14,857 nucleotides of DNA from an uncultured Paraprevotella sp. (GCA_900766785.1 CAAFWT010000055.1:1-14857), one strand, 5' to 3'; positions 1 through 8,253 are shown, counted from the first letter of the stretch. Numbers and translations: made by a program. The notes: generated by a model from the sequence alone, not told the origin.

Positions 1-233
1 ATGGTAATCAATCGAAATGTCGGATAACCCAATCTTAATTTGGGTGGCGCATTGACGAAGTCAGGGGACAGATGGGTAGATGCAAAATGCAGGTGCCAAA
101 GGATTCTGCTCTCTTGGCTCTGGGGATTAATGGCCATACCAATATCATGCCAAACGTCTTTACCCAGAAACACTATTGGGGACATTCGGCAAAGAATGAT
201 GAGGCACGAGGTAAGATACGAAAGTGGCGTTGA
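1..233. other. Left-edge segment with no supported gene
   Basis: This stretch lies downstream of the beta-helix gene, which ends at 234. The minus-strand frame that continues past that gene's TAA stays open to the window edge (about 75 codons), but it has no family motif I recognise and no convincing start signal. A plus-strand frame from a TTG at 40 is also open, but it runs deep into the antisense of the beta-helix gene. A short inverted repeat (ACCCAA at 27-32, TTGGGT at 40-45, 7-nt loop) has no T-tract and is weak as a terminator. It may be ordinary intergenic DNA or the end of a neighbouring gene that the window cuts off. Confidence 0.4.
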
Positions 234-1793
234 TTATTCATACTCTCCAGCAAACTGTATATTTTCCACAAGGGGGCCAATGAGCAGACGAGAGTCAGAG
301 GGGGAATCGACACGCTGGTTACGAATCATGACGTTATCAAACATGACGCCACGAATTACCTTTGAGGGTGTATTCTTCTGCTCCCACCCGTATATACGTA
401 TTTGATTGGCTATCCGACTGCCACTATCAGCATAGGAGCATACGTTCTTATAGAGTAAGTTCTCCATGCCACCTGGTGTTGACTGGTCACCAGGCAGGGC
501 TCCAAACCAGAAGGATGGCTGGAAACCAGCAGCTATGAGGCGCTCACAATGATACACATCAACATTTTCATAGGATATGTTACGGAAATAAGTACCATGG
601 ATGCAGCAAATGGTCAAGGCAGCTCTTTCGTTGAGCATCTCATGATAGTCGGGGTCGTCATAGCTAAAGAGGATGCTGCTATTCATAAAACGAATATTCT
701 CATAGAGCGAGCAATGATTCTCCGCTCCTATACCCATGGCGCAGTTGCAATCATTCCACAACTGCATACCACAGAAAGTAATGTTTCGGGTAGGCGGACA
801 CTGAGCAGGTTGTCGGCTATCAAGCCCTTTGATGGCAATGGCATCATCGTTGGCTCGGATGAAAGTATTGAGGAAGGCACATTGCTGACAATTGACAATA
901 TCAAGTCCGTCGGTGGACGCATATCTGGTGGAGAGAATCTTCACTCCCTTGAACTCCACATTACGGCAATGGTTGACCACCACCTGCCACACTCCAGGAC
1001 GATGAGCATGCATCAGCACTCCCTCCACATCAGCACCCTGACACTCGTTGGCTTCAAACACCACGTGCGGGTTCTGCGTGTCATTATATATCATTCCACG
1101 CCCATACACCTTCGTGCCCTTCTGTGTTCCCCACAGACCTATACGTCCATAAAGGACGGCTCCTGCTGCCACATACACTTTCCATCCATTATCAAGCACC
1201 AGCATGTCTTTGTCCTTGAATATCTGCCGCAGGTCATGGAAACCAGGTCCAAAATAATGCAATCGCTCGTCATCATACCTATGGTAGCCTGTGGCATCTT
1301 TCACCTTAGGTGCATTCCTGTCCACGCTGTTGCAGAATAGGTGCAAGACATCCTTTTTGGGTTCTCCATTGACCACAATGGTGATATTCTGATCAGCTCG
1401 GGCAGTACGAATCTCTATGGTATGCTTGCCCTTCTGCTTTACCGACAGAAGGTCGAGCCTGTGAATAGGCAACAGCTCATAGCTCCTGATTTCCTTGGCA
1501 TAAGTGACCGTGATGGTTATTTCCTTGCCATTGACAAATTCAAAACTTCCAAATTCTACCAGTCCACCCCAATGACTGCGGTCATTGTACAGACCTACAG
1601 CCTTTCCATTGACCTTGACTCTGAAATTGGGATCTCCTTCCAAAGGAAACTCTTTCACTATGGCATGTGTAGCAAACGAGCCATCTGGGGCCGTATAATC
1701 TTCACCATTTGAGAGGCGTTTGGCCTGAATTGACAACGCAGGTAACAAAACACCAAATAATGCAAGGCACATACAGATGCGAACTGTCTTCAT
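234..1793 (-). CDS. Secreted right-handed beta-helix glycosidase-like protein (GH28/GH49-related)
   Basis: This is a predicted exported polysaccharide-active enzyme of about 519 residues. I chose the ATG at 1793 because it opens a clean signal peptide (MKTVRICM, hydrophobic LALFGVLLPAL, likely cleavage after SIQA near residue 24). An in-frame ATG at 1823 would add ten residues and leave only about a 12-nt leader from the promoter box at 1841-1848. After the signal comes a beta-rich N-terminal region (roughly residues 30-200), then a parallel beta-helix with repeated short strands. Residues 293-300 (STDGLDIV) and 315-321 (NDDAIAI) resemble the NTD and DD catalytic motifs of GH28 polygalacturonases. 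The 21-residue spacing between the first aspartate and the DD pair matches that family. The downstream GHG histidine motif is not seen; a GIGAE segment (about 354-358) follows instead. An N-terminal beta domain ahead of a helix is also known in GH49 dextranases. The gene stands alone here, without a SusC/SusD pair, and its substrate cannot be named. Confidence 0.75.
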   Translation of the reverse strand: MKTVRICMCLALFGVLLPALSIQAKRLSNGEDYTAPDGSFATHAIVKEFPLEGDPNFRVKVNGKAVGLYNDRSHWGGLVEFGSFEFVNGKEITITVTYAKEIRSYELLPIHRLDLLSVKQKGKHTIEIRTARADQNITIVVNGEPKKDVLHLFCNSVDRNAPKVKDATGYHRYDDERLHYFGPGFHDLRQIFKDKDMLVLDNGWKVYVAAGAVLYGRIGLWGTQKGTKVYGRGMIYNDTQNPHVVFEANECQGADVEGVLMHAHRPGVWQVVVNHCRNVEFKGVKILSTRYASTDGLDIVNCQQCAFLNTFIRANDDAIAIKGLDSRQPAQCPPTRNITFCGMQLWNDCNCAMGIGAENHCSLYENIRFMNSSILFSYDDPDYHEMLNERAALTICCIHGTYFRNISYENVDVYHCERLIAAGFQPSFWFGALPGDQSTPGGMENLLYKNVCSYADSGSRIANQIRIYGWEQKNTPSKVIRGVMFDNVMIRNQRVDSPSDSRLLIGPLVENIQFAGEYE

Positions 1794-1840
1794 TGGGAAA
1801 TAGCGAATAAAAAGATATATCATTCAATCAGTTTGTCATG

Positions 1841-1848
1841 CAAAAATA
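1841..1848 (-). promoter_or_regulatory. Bacteroidetes-type -7 box for the beta-helix gene
   Basis: Read on the minus strand the sequence is TATTTTTG, a full match to the Bacteroidetes -7 consensus TAnnTTTG. It lies about 48 bp upstream of the preferred start at 1793. No good -33 TTTG is found at the usual spacing, so the element is supported by the -7 box and its position only. Confidence 0.5.
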
Positions 1849-2006
1849 CATTTTTTTCAGAAAGAAAAGAGAAATCATCAAACAGAAAATATCCATAAGC
1901 AGGTCATATTACATACAAATGGCTGACGCATATATTATATATAAGGTATATAGGAACAGGACAGTCCATTTTCAACAAGATTCTTCTCCATTAGCGGGAA
2001 AGTGCG

Positions 2007-2014
2007 TACCTTTG
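2007..2014 (+). promoter_or_regulatory. Bacteroidetes-type -7 box for fabD-GH13
   Basis: TACCTTTG matches TAnnTTTG exactly and lies 39 bp before the fabD ATG, giving a leader of about 30-35 nt. The region about 20 bp upstream is T-rich (TTCTTCTCC) but has no clear TTTG -33 box. Together with the minus-strand box at 1841-1848 it makes 1794-2053 a divergent promoter region; nothing else is apparent there. Confidence 0.6.
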
Positions 2015-2053
2015 CAGCCGAAATTGAAAGTACAACCAAATTATTATCAATAA

Positions 2054-2950
2054 ATGAAAGCATTCGTTTTCCCTGGTCAGGGAGCCCAATTCAGCGGAAT
2101 GGGCAAAGACTTGTATGAGACGAACGAAACAGCCAAGGCTCTGTTTGAAAAGGCTAACGAGATACTTGGTTTCCGAATCACAGATATCATGTTTGCAGGT
2201 ACCGACGAGGAACTGAAGCAGACACGCGTAACCCAGCCTGCCGTATTTCTGCACAGCGTCATCAGCGCCATTTGCTTGGGAGATGACTTCCAGCCCGACA
2301 TGGTGGGCGGCCACTCCCTGGGTGAGTTCAGTGCACTCGTAGCAGCTGGTGCACTCAGCTTCGAGGACGGTCTGCGTCTGGTGCATGCACGTGCCCTGGC
2401 CATGCAGAAGGCCTGCGAGGTGGCTCCTGGCACCATGGCTGCCATCATCGCTCTGCCTGATGACACTATAGAGAGCATCTGCTCTGAGGTAACGGCCGAA
2501 GGTAATGGCGTGGTGGTTCCTGCCAACTACAACTGCCCAGGACAACTGGTAATCAGCGGTAACGTGGAAGCTGTGAATGCTGCCTGCGACAAATTGAAGG
2601 CCGCTGGTGCCAAGCGTGCACTGGTACTGCCCGTGGGTGGAGCATTCCATAGTCCTCTGATGCAACCTGCTGCCGAAGAACAGCAGAAGGCCATAGAGGA
2701 AGTGGAGTTCAAGACTCCTCGTTGCCCCATCTATCAGAACGTGGATGCTCAAGCTCATACCGATGCCTCGGAAATCAAGCAGAACCTGATGGCACAGCTC
2801 ACAGCCAGCGTCAAGTGGACTCAGGAGGTGAACAACATGATAGAGGCTGGCGCAACAGACTTCACAGAGTGTGGTCCTGGCAAGGCTCTGCAGGGAATGA
2901 TAGCCAAGATAGCCAAGGGCAATGAGGCAGTGACTGTCAAGGGTATCTGA
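2054..2950 (+). CDS. fabD: Malonyl-CoA:ACP transacylase
   Basis: FabD moves the malonyl group from malonyl-CoA to acyl carrier protein in the cytoplasm, supplying the extender unit of type II fatty acid synthesis. The 298-residue protein has the usual family length. Visible landmarks are the N-terminal FPGQGAQ (residues 6-12, oxyanion region), the nucleophile motif GHSLGEFSAL with Ser88, the substrate-carboxylate arginine Arg113 in HARALAMQ, and the catalytic His199 in AFHSPLM. The GPGKALQGM segment near the C-terminus is also typical. The ATG at 2054 puts the FPGQG motif at the normal distance from the N-terminus. No other fab gene or acpP is adjacent; the next gene starts 2 bp after its stop. 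All key residues are present. Confidence 0.96.
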   Translation: MKAFVFPGQGAQFSGMGKDLYETNETAKALFEKANEILGFRITDIMFAGTDEELKQTRVTQPAVFLHSVISAICLGDDFQPDMVGGHSLGEFSALVAAGALSFEDGLRLVHARALAMQKACEVAPGTMAAIIALPDDTIESICSEVTAEGNGVVVPANYNCPGQLVISGNVEAVNAACDKLKAAGAKRALVLPVGGAFHSPLMQPAAEEQQKAIEEVEFKTPRCPIYQNVDAQAHTDASEIKQNLMAQLTASVKWTQEVNNMIEAGATDFTECGPGKALQGMIAKIAKGNEAVTVKGI

Positions 2951-2952
2951 GC

Positions 2953-4611
2953 ATGACCATCTATCAGGTACTTACCCGGCTCTTCGGTAATGACCTCACG
3001 GCAAGGGTTCCCCATGGCACCAAGGAGGAGAACGGATGCGGAACCCTGGCCAGTTTCACGGACAAGGCACTCTGCGAGATACGTTCTCTGGGAGCCACCC
3101 ATGTGTGGTATACCGGACTGATAGAGCATGCCACACAGACCGACTATTCTGAGTACGGCATCCTAAAGGACTGCCCCCAGGTGGTGAAAGGTAAGGCAGG
3201 AAGTCCCTATGCCATCAAGGACTATTATGACGTGGACCCAGACCTGGCCACCCACGTTCCCCAGCGCATGAAGGAACTGGAAAGCCTTATCCGACGTACA
3301 CACAAGGCCGGACTCGGTTTTATCATGGACTTCGTGCCCAATCATGTGGCACGCCAGTACCACTCTGATGCCGCACCAAAGGGAACACTGGACCTGGGTG
3401 AGGGGGACGATACGGACATGGCCTTCTCTGCGCAGAACAACTTCTACTATATCCTAGGCGAACCTCTGCATCTGGACTTCATCACAGAGAGCGACACTTC
3501 ATACTGCGAGATGCCCGCACGCGTGACTGGCAACGACTGCTTCAGCGCATGGCCTTGCAGGAATGACTGGTATGAGACTGTGAAGCTCAACTATGGAGTA
3601 GACTATCTGGGAGGACGTGGGCAACACTTCACTCCCCGTCCCTCCACATGGGATAGGATGCTGGACATCCTGCTCTTCTGGGCAGGCAAGGGGATAGACG
3701 CATTCCGTTGCGACATGGCTGAGATGGTGCCCGTGGAATTCTGGCAGTGGGCCATAGGCAAGGTGAAGGAGGCTCATCCCGACATCCTCTTCATAGCAGA
3801 GGTGTATAACCCAGCACAGTATCGCGACTATGTACATAGGGGCGGTTTCGACTATCTGTATGATAAGGTGGGACTCTATGACGCCCTTCGTGCCGTGACA
3901 CGACACGAGGCATCGGCACAGTGCCTTACGAGGTGCTGGCAGCAGGTGGACGACATACGGACTCACATGCTCCACTTCCTGGAGAACCACGACGAGCAGC
4001 GACTGGCCAGCGACTTCTTTGCAGGAGATGCCAGACGGGGACGGGCTCCACTCTTGGTGAGTGCACTCATGGACTACTGCCCCATGATGATATATTTCGG
4101 ACAAGAGTTGGGAGAAAGGGGTATGGATGCCGAGGGATATAGTGGACGAGACGGAAGAACCACCATCTACGACTACTGGACCTTGGACACCGTGAGCCGT
4201 TGGAGAAACGGAGGGAAGTTCAATGACAAGAAACTCACTGGCGATGAAAAGCGTCTACGCGAATTCTACGCCCGCGTGCTTGCCCTGAGAGAGAGCATGC
4301 CCGTTCTACGCAGCGGACATTTCTATGACCTGATGTACGTCAACCGACATCTGCATCGGCAGTATGTCTTCGTACGCCAACTGGAGAAGCAGGTCTTGCT
4401 GGTCATTGCCAACTTTGATGATCAGGAGGCCAACCTAAGCATTCATCTTCCCGAGGAATTCTTCCGCTTCATAGGTCAAAAGGGACAAACGGAGGTGCGC
4501 GCACTGGATCTGCTCAGCGAGGAAGAGACACAGGTGGACTTCACACCGGACAGACCCTTATGTGCCACGGTCTTGCCATGGAACGGACTCGTGCTCAGCA
4601 TAGATCTATGA
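2953..4611 (+). CDS. Cytoplasmic GH13 alpha-amylase-family enzyme
   Basis: This 552-residue protein has the four conserved regions of the GH13 (beta/alpha)8 barrel. Region I is DFVPNH (126-131). Region II is GIDAFRCDMAEM, with Arg252 and nucleophile Asp254. Region III is FIAEVY, with acid/base Glu283. Region IV is ENHDEQR, with His346 and Asp347. A beta-sandwich C domain follows from about residue 440. No signal peptide or lipobox is seen, so it should act in the cytosol on alpha-glucans or maltooligosaccharides, by hydrolysis or transglycosylation. The exact specificity cannot be read from motifs. It starts 2 bp after the fabD stop codon, with no promoter between, so it is probably co-transcribed and translationally coupled. 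A hairpin at 4651-4684 lies downstream. Possible alternatives within GH13 are glycogen- or trehalose-related enzymes. Confidence 0.9.
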   Translation: MTIYQVLTRLFGNDLTARVPHGTKEENGCGTLASFTDKALCEIRSLGATHVWYTGLIEHATQTDYSEYGILKDCPQVVKGKAGSPYAIKDYYDVDPDLATHVPQRMKELESLIRRTHKAGLGFIMDFVPNHVARQYHSDAAPKGTLDLGEGDDTDMAFSAQNNFYYILGEPLHLDFITESDTSYCEMPARVTGNDCFSAWPCRNDWYETVKLNYGVDYLGGRGQHFTPRPSTWDRMLDILLFWAGKGIDAFRCDMAEMVPVEFWQWAIGKVKEAHPDILFIAEVYNPAQYRDYVHRGGFDYLYDKVGLYDALRAVTRHEASAQCLTRCWQQVDDIRTHMLHFLENHDEQRLASDFFAGDARRGRAPLLVSALMDYCPMMIYFGQELGERGMDAEGYSGRDGRTTIYDYWTLDTVSRWRNGGKFNDKKLTGDEKRLREFYARVLALRESMPVLRSGHFYDLMYVNRHLHRQYVFVRQLEKQVLLVIANFDDQEANLSIHLPEEFFRFIGQKGQTEVRALDLLSEEETQVDFTPDRPLCATVLPWNGLVLSIDL

Positions 4612-4650
4612 ACAACTCCCCCAGAAATTCATTGTCACAAACATCATAAA

Positions 4651-4684
4651 GCAATCCCCCGAGAGTGAATCTCTGGGGGATTGC
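4651..4684 (+). terminator. Hairpin terminator after the fabD-GH13 unit
   Basis: The arms GCAATCCCCC (4651-4660) and GGGGGATTGC (4675-4684) pair over 10 bp. AGAG/CTCT adds 4 bp after a single bulged G, and the loop is TGAAT. It lies 39 bp after the GH13 stop. The tract that follows (TCGTTCTGTCCCC) is only moderately T-rich, so termination may be imperfect or the hairpin may mainly protect the mRNA 3' end. Confidence 0.65.
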
Positions 4685-4830
4685 TCGTTCTGTCCCCTTA
4701 CCTCTCCCCCGATGACTCTGAACATGAGAGGATACAGGGGAAGACGGAGAGAAAAAGCGTAACCTCTGTCATAAGTACCCCTAAAGGAGAGAAATATCAG
4801 CCAACATGGATGCTTTTCAATAAAATTTAA

Positions 4831-4838
4831 TACTTTTG
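4831..4838 (+). promoter_or_regulatory. Bacteroidetes-type -7 box for the GDP-fucose operon
   Basis: TACTTTTG matches TAnnTTTG exactly, 49 bp before the manC ATG, with an upstream T-run (TTTTC, 4814-4818) near the -33 position. It is the only good box between the GH13 hairpin and manC, and would drive manC, gmd, fcl and fkp. The predicted leader is about 40-45 nt and holds only a tiny ATAG/CTAT hairpin; no riboswitch was recognised. Confidence 0.6.
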
Positions 4839-4887
4839 CAAAAAGTTCTGAATAGAGAAACCCTATCAACAGCCAATAAGAAAAAGC

Positions 4888-5949
4888 ATGGATATCAATA
4901 ATCATTTGGTCATCATGGCGGGAGGAGTCGGAAGCCGTTTTTGGCCCATGAGCACAAAAGAGACTCCTAAGCAGTTTACTGACGTATTAGGATGTGGCAG
5001 AACCCTTCTGCAACTCACCTTTGACCGTTTCGAAGGAGTCATAAACCCAAAGCATGTATGGGTGGCCACAAGCAAGGATTATGCTTCCATCGTACGTTCC
5101 CAATTGCCCGAGATACCAGCAGAGAATATCCTGTGCGAACCATGCCGCCGCAATACAGCCCCCTGTATTGCCTATGTCTCCTGGCACATCAAGGCATTAA
5201 ACCCAAAAGCAAACATCGTGGTCTCACCCAGCGACCACATAGTAACCAACCCTGTTGAGTTTCGGAGAATCATCACCTCCAGTCTGCGGTTTGTGGCCGA
5301 GACAGACGCCATAGTGACACTGGGCATGAAGCCCAACCGTCCCGAGACAGGATACGGATACATTCAGGCCGACCTCTCGGTACCCTCAGCCCGAAACAAA
5401 GAGATGTACCGCGTGGACTCCTTCAAGGAGAAGCCCGACCTGGAGACTGCACAGAAGTACATCACCCAGGGCAACTTCTTCTGGAATGCAGGCATTTTCA
5501 TATGGAATGTAAGCACCATCGTCAACGCATTCCGCGTATATCAGCCCTCCATCTCACAAATCTTTGAAAGTCTGCTGCCCCTATATGGAACAGAACAGGA
5601 AAAGGCTGCCGTGGACGAAGCCTTCCCCAAGTGCGAGAACATATCGGTGGACTATGCCATCCTGGAAAAGGCCGAAGAGATATTCGTCTGCCCCGCACAG
5701 TTTGGATGGAGCGACTTGGGCACCTGGGGCTCTCTGCTGCTCAACTCCCGAGCAGATGCACACGGTAATGTGACCGTAGGCCCCTCGGTACAACTCTTTG
5801 AGTCATCGGGATGCATCGTACATGTACCACAGGAGAAAAAGGTGGTGATACAGGGACTGGAAGGATACATAGTGGCAGAACGAGACAACAATCTGCTGGT
5901 ATGCAAACTCTCCGAAGAGCAACGCATCAAAGACTTCTGCAACGAATAA
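4888..5949 (+). CDS. manC: Mannose-1-phosphate guanylyltransferase
   Basis: The enzyme makes GDP-mannose from alpha-D-mannose-1-phosphate and GTP, the entry to the de novo GDP-L-fucose route. The nucleotidyltransferase signature is clear: AGGVGSRFWP (11-20) followed by PKQF (27-30), then EPCRRNTAP (84-92), PSDH (114-117), ETGYGYI (153-159), FKEKP (179-183) and FFWNAGIF (197-204). At 353 residues it is the short, single-function form. It lacks the C-terminal cupin phosphomannose isomerase domain found in about 470-residue ManC/AlgA proteins, so mannose-6-phosphate must come from a separate gene. It is first in the operon, with its own promoter box at 4831-4838, and gmd begins 32 bp after its stop. 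The symbol follows function; the gene is also called gmp in some genomes. Confidence 0.94.
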   Translation: MDINNHLVIMAGGVGSRFWPMSTKETPKQFTDVLGCGRTLLQLTFDRFEGVINPKHVWVATSKDYASIVRSQLPEIPAENILCEPCRRNTAPCIAYVSWHIKALNPKANIVVSPSDHIVTNPVEFRRIITSSLRFVAETDAIVTLGMKPNRPETGYGYIQADLSVPSARNKEMYRVDSFKEKPDLETAQKYITQGNFFWNAGIFIWNVSTIVNAFRVYQPSISQIFESLLPLYGTEQEKAAVDEAFPKCENISVDYAILEKAEEIFVCPAQFGWSDLGTWGSLLLNSRADAHGNVTVGPSVQLFESSGCIVHVPQEKKVVIQGLEGYIVAERDNNLLVCKLSEEQRIKDFCNE

Positions 5950-5981
5950 ACACATATCATACTGATCATACTGACATATCT

Positions 5982-7082
5982 ATGGAAAAGAAGAGAATAG
6001 CCCTCATCACAGGAGTGACAGGACAGGATGGCTCATACCTGAGCGAATTGCTCCTGGAGAAAGGTTATGAGGTGCATGGAATCATCCGTCGCTCATCAGT
6101 AGACTTTCGCCAGCGAATAGCACACCTGGAGGGAAAGCCCCACTTCCACCTCCACTATGCCGACATGGGTGACTCCATGTCTCTGGTCAAGCTGGTAGGT
6201 AAGGTGATGCCCACAGAGATATACAATCTGGCAGCACAGAGCCACGTACAGGTGAGCTTTGATGCACCTGAGTTCACCGCCGATGTGGATGCAGTGGGCG
6301 TACTGCGCATCCTGGAGGCTGTGCGCATCAATCATCTGGAGAAGACTTGCCGCATCTATCAGGCATCCACCAGCGAACTCTACGGCAAGGTGGAAGAGGT
6401 GCCCCAGAATGAAAACACACCCTTCCACCCCTACAGCCCTTATGCTGTGGCCAAGCTGTATGGATACTGGATAGTGAAGGAATACCGCGATGCCTATGGC
6501 ATGTTCTGCTGCTCAGGTATTCTGTTCAATCATGAGAGTGAGCGAAGGGGCGAGACCTTCGTCACCCGAAAGATAACACTGGCAGCAGCCCGCATAGCCC
6601 AAGGCAAACAGGATAAACTCTATCTGGGCAACCTCTCCTCACTGCGTGACTGGGGATATGCCAAGGACTATGTGGAATGCATGTGGCTCATCCTGCAGCA
6701 GGATAAGCCCGAGGACTTCGTGATAGCCACAGGCGTTCAGCACAGTGTGAGAGAGTTCTGCTATTATGCCTTTAAGCATGCAGGCATAGAACTGGAATTC
6801 CAGGGAGAGGGACTCAATGAGAAAGGTATCGACAAGGCCACAGGAAGAGTACTGGTGGAGGTGAGCGAGGATTTCTATCGGCCCACTGATGTGGTAAATC
6901 TGTGGGGAGACCCCACCAAGGCAAAGAACCAACTGGGATGGGATCCCATGAAGAAGACCACCTTTGAACAACTGGTGGCCATCATGGTCAAGCATGACAT
7001 GGAGCAGGTGGCCGCAGAACATGTGGCACAGGTTATGAGGGTCAACCTGGCTGAATATCTGGAAAAGGGACTCGTGAAATAA
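5982..7082 (+). CDS. gmd: GDP-mannose 4,6-dehydratase
   Basis: Gmd converts GDP-D-mannose to GDP-4-keto-6-deoxy-D-mannose using tightly bound NADP, the first committed step to GDP-L-fucose. It is a 366-residue short-chain dehydrogenase/reductase of the extended type. The Rossmann motif GVTGQDGSYL spans 11-20. The active site is visible as STSELYG (Thr130 and Glu132) and YAVAK (Tyr154 and Lys158). NHESERRGETFVTRKIT is a strong Gmd signature. The reading frame is open upstream to 5811, but the ATG at 5982 is chosen because the family's N-terminus starts just before the glycine motif and the upstream extension overlaps manC. It lies 32 bp after manC and 19 bp before fcl. In other bacteria this enzyme is feedback-inhibited by GDP-fucose. 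Confidence 0.96.
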   Translation: MEKKRIALITGVTGQDGSYLSELLLEKGYEVHGIIRRSSVDFRQRIAHLEGKPHFHLHYADMGDSMSLVKLVGKVMPTEIYNLAAQSHVQVSFDAPEFTADVDAVGVLRILEAVRINHLEKTCRIYQASTSELYGKVEEVPQNENTPFHPYSPYAVAKLYGYWIVKEYRDAYGMFCCSGILFNHESERRGETFVTRKITLAAARIAQGKQDKLYLGNLSSLRDWGYAKDYVECMWLILQQDKPEDFVIATGVQHSVREFCYYAFKHAGIELEFQGEGLNEKGIDKATGRVLVEVSEDFYRPTDVVNLWGDPTKAKNQLGWDPMKKTTFEQLVAIMVKHDMEQVAAEHVAQVMRVNLAEYLEKGLVK

Positions 7083-7101
7083 GATACGGAGAAGAGAGAA
7101 G

Positions 7102-8253
7102 ATGCTGGACAAGGATGTCAGAATATATGTTGCAGGACACCACGGACTGGTGGGTTCTGCCATATGGAACAATCTCAAGCAGAGAGGGTATCACAACCTG
7201 ATAGGTCGTTCACACAAGGAACTGGACTTGCTGGACCCTATAGCCGTAAGAGAGTTCTTCGACCAGGAAAGACCTCAAGCCGTGGTATTGGCAGCCGCCT
7301 TTGTAGGAGGCATCATGGCCAACCTGCGCTACAGGGCTGATTTCATCTACCGGAACCTCCAGATACAGCAGAACGTAATAGGCGAGAGCTGGAAGCATGG
7401 AGTGGAGAAACTGCTCTTCCTGGGCAGCACATGTATCTATCCAGGAGAGGCACCGCAACCCATGCCCGAAGACTGTCTGCTGACCAGTGCCCTGGAGTAC
7501 ACCAACGAACCATATGCCATCGCTAAGATAGCAGGACTGAAGATGTGCGAGTCATTCAATCTGCAGTATGGCACCAACTACATAGCAGTGATGCCCACCA
7601 ACCTGTATGGGCCCAATGACAATTTCCATTTGGAGAACAGCCATGTGCTGCCTGCTATGATACGCAAGATACATCTCTCCAAATGCCTCAGCCAAGACAA
7701 CTGGGAGGATGTGCGCAAGGATATAGGACTGAGACCCGTGACCATGAAACAGACAGGACTGCGCGTGGACGGGAACTCCTCCCAGCAGGATATACTCAGC
7801 GTGCTGGCCTCCTACGGCATAGAGAAAGGAAGAGTCACCCTATGGGGAACGGGCTCACCCATGAGAGAATTCCTCTGGAGCGAGGAAATGGCCGATGCCA
7901 GCGTCCACTGCCTGCTCAATGTGGACTTCAAGGATGTGGTGGACAACACAGAGATGAAGGTCAACCGAGACGGCATTCGTGAGATACGCAACTGCCATAT
8001 CAATGTGGGCACAGGCCATCAGATCAGCATCAGAGAGTGTGCCGAGAAGATAGCCGCCGAGACAGGATTCCAGGGAGAACTCTGTTGGGATAGGACAAAA
8101 CCCGACGGAACCATGCTCAAGATGACCGACGTGAGCAAACTGCACCGCCTGGGATGGCACCATACCATAGAGATAGATGAGGGTATCCACCGCCTGTACC
8201 AATGGTATCTGAAGGGCATCTGTATCAATCATAAGGAAAGCTCACAGGCATAG
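7102..8253 (+). CDS. fcl: GDP-L-fucose synthase
   Basis: Fcl is the bifunctional 3,5-epimerase/4-reductase that turns the Gmd product into GDP-L-fucose with NADPH. The 383-residue protein shows the nucleotide motif AGHHGLVGSA (11-20), the GSTCIYP segment with Ser109 and Cys111, and the YAIAK pair Tyr138 and Lys142. His181 in NSHVLPAMIRK and Cys111 fit the epimerase acid/base pair known from the E. coli enzyme. The reductase-side motif WGTGSPMREFLW (248-259) and INVGTG are also present. It is about 60 residues longer than E. coli Fcl. Most of the excess is an insert at about 191-240, before the WGTG motif, with a smaller one around 268-285. An AG-rich stretch (GAGAAGAGAGAAG) precedes the ATG and may act as the ribosome site. 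The symbol wcaG is a synonym. Confidence 0.96.
   Translation: MLDKDVRIYVAGHHGLVGSAIWNNLKQRGYHNLIGRSHKELDLLDPIAVREFFDQERPQAVVLAAAFVGGIMANLRYRADFIYRNLQIQQNVIGESWKHGVEKLLFLGSTCIYPGEAPQPMPEDCLLTSALEYTNEPYAIAKIAGLKMCESFNLQYGTNYIAVMPTNLYGPNDNFHLENSHVLPAMIRKIHLSKCLSQDNWEDVRKDIGLRPVTMKQTGLRVDGNSSQQDILSVLASYGIEKGRVTLWGTGSPMREFLWSEEMADASVHCLLNVDFKDVVDNTEMKVNRDGIREIRNCHINVGTGHQISIRECAEKIAAETGFQGELCWDRTKPDGTMLKMTDVSKLHRLGWHHTIEIDEGIHRLYQWYLKGICINHKESSQA

Noticed and set aside
549..1712. Two plus-strand open frames (549-1340 and 1341-1712) antisense to the beta-helix gene
   Set aside because: The minus-strand frame has a signal peptide and ordered catalytic-like motifs, while the plus-strand translations show no family features.
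4839..4887. A riboswitch or attenuator in the manC leader
   Set aside because: The predicted leader is only about 45 nt, with a trivial ATAG/CTAT stem and no known aptamer pattern.
4606..4905. A 99-codon minus-strand open frame between the GH13 gene and manC
   Set aside because: It covers the hairpin and the manC promoter and looks like an AT-rich intergenic artefact; its hydrophobic stretches come from A-rich plus-strand sequence.
5811..5981. An upstream extension of gmd by 57 residues
   Set aside because: It overlaps the end of manC in another frame, and Gmd proteins normally begin a few residues before the GVTGQDG motif, as with the ATG at 5982.
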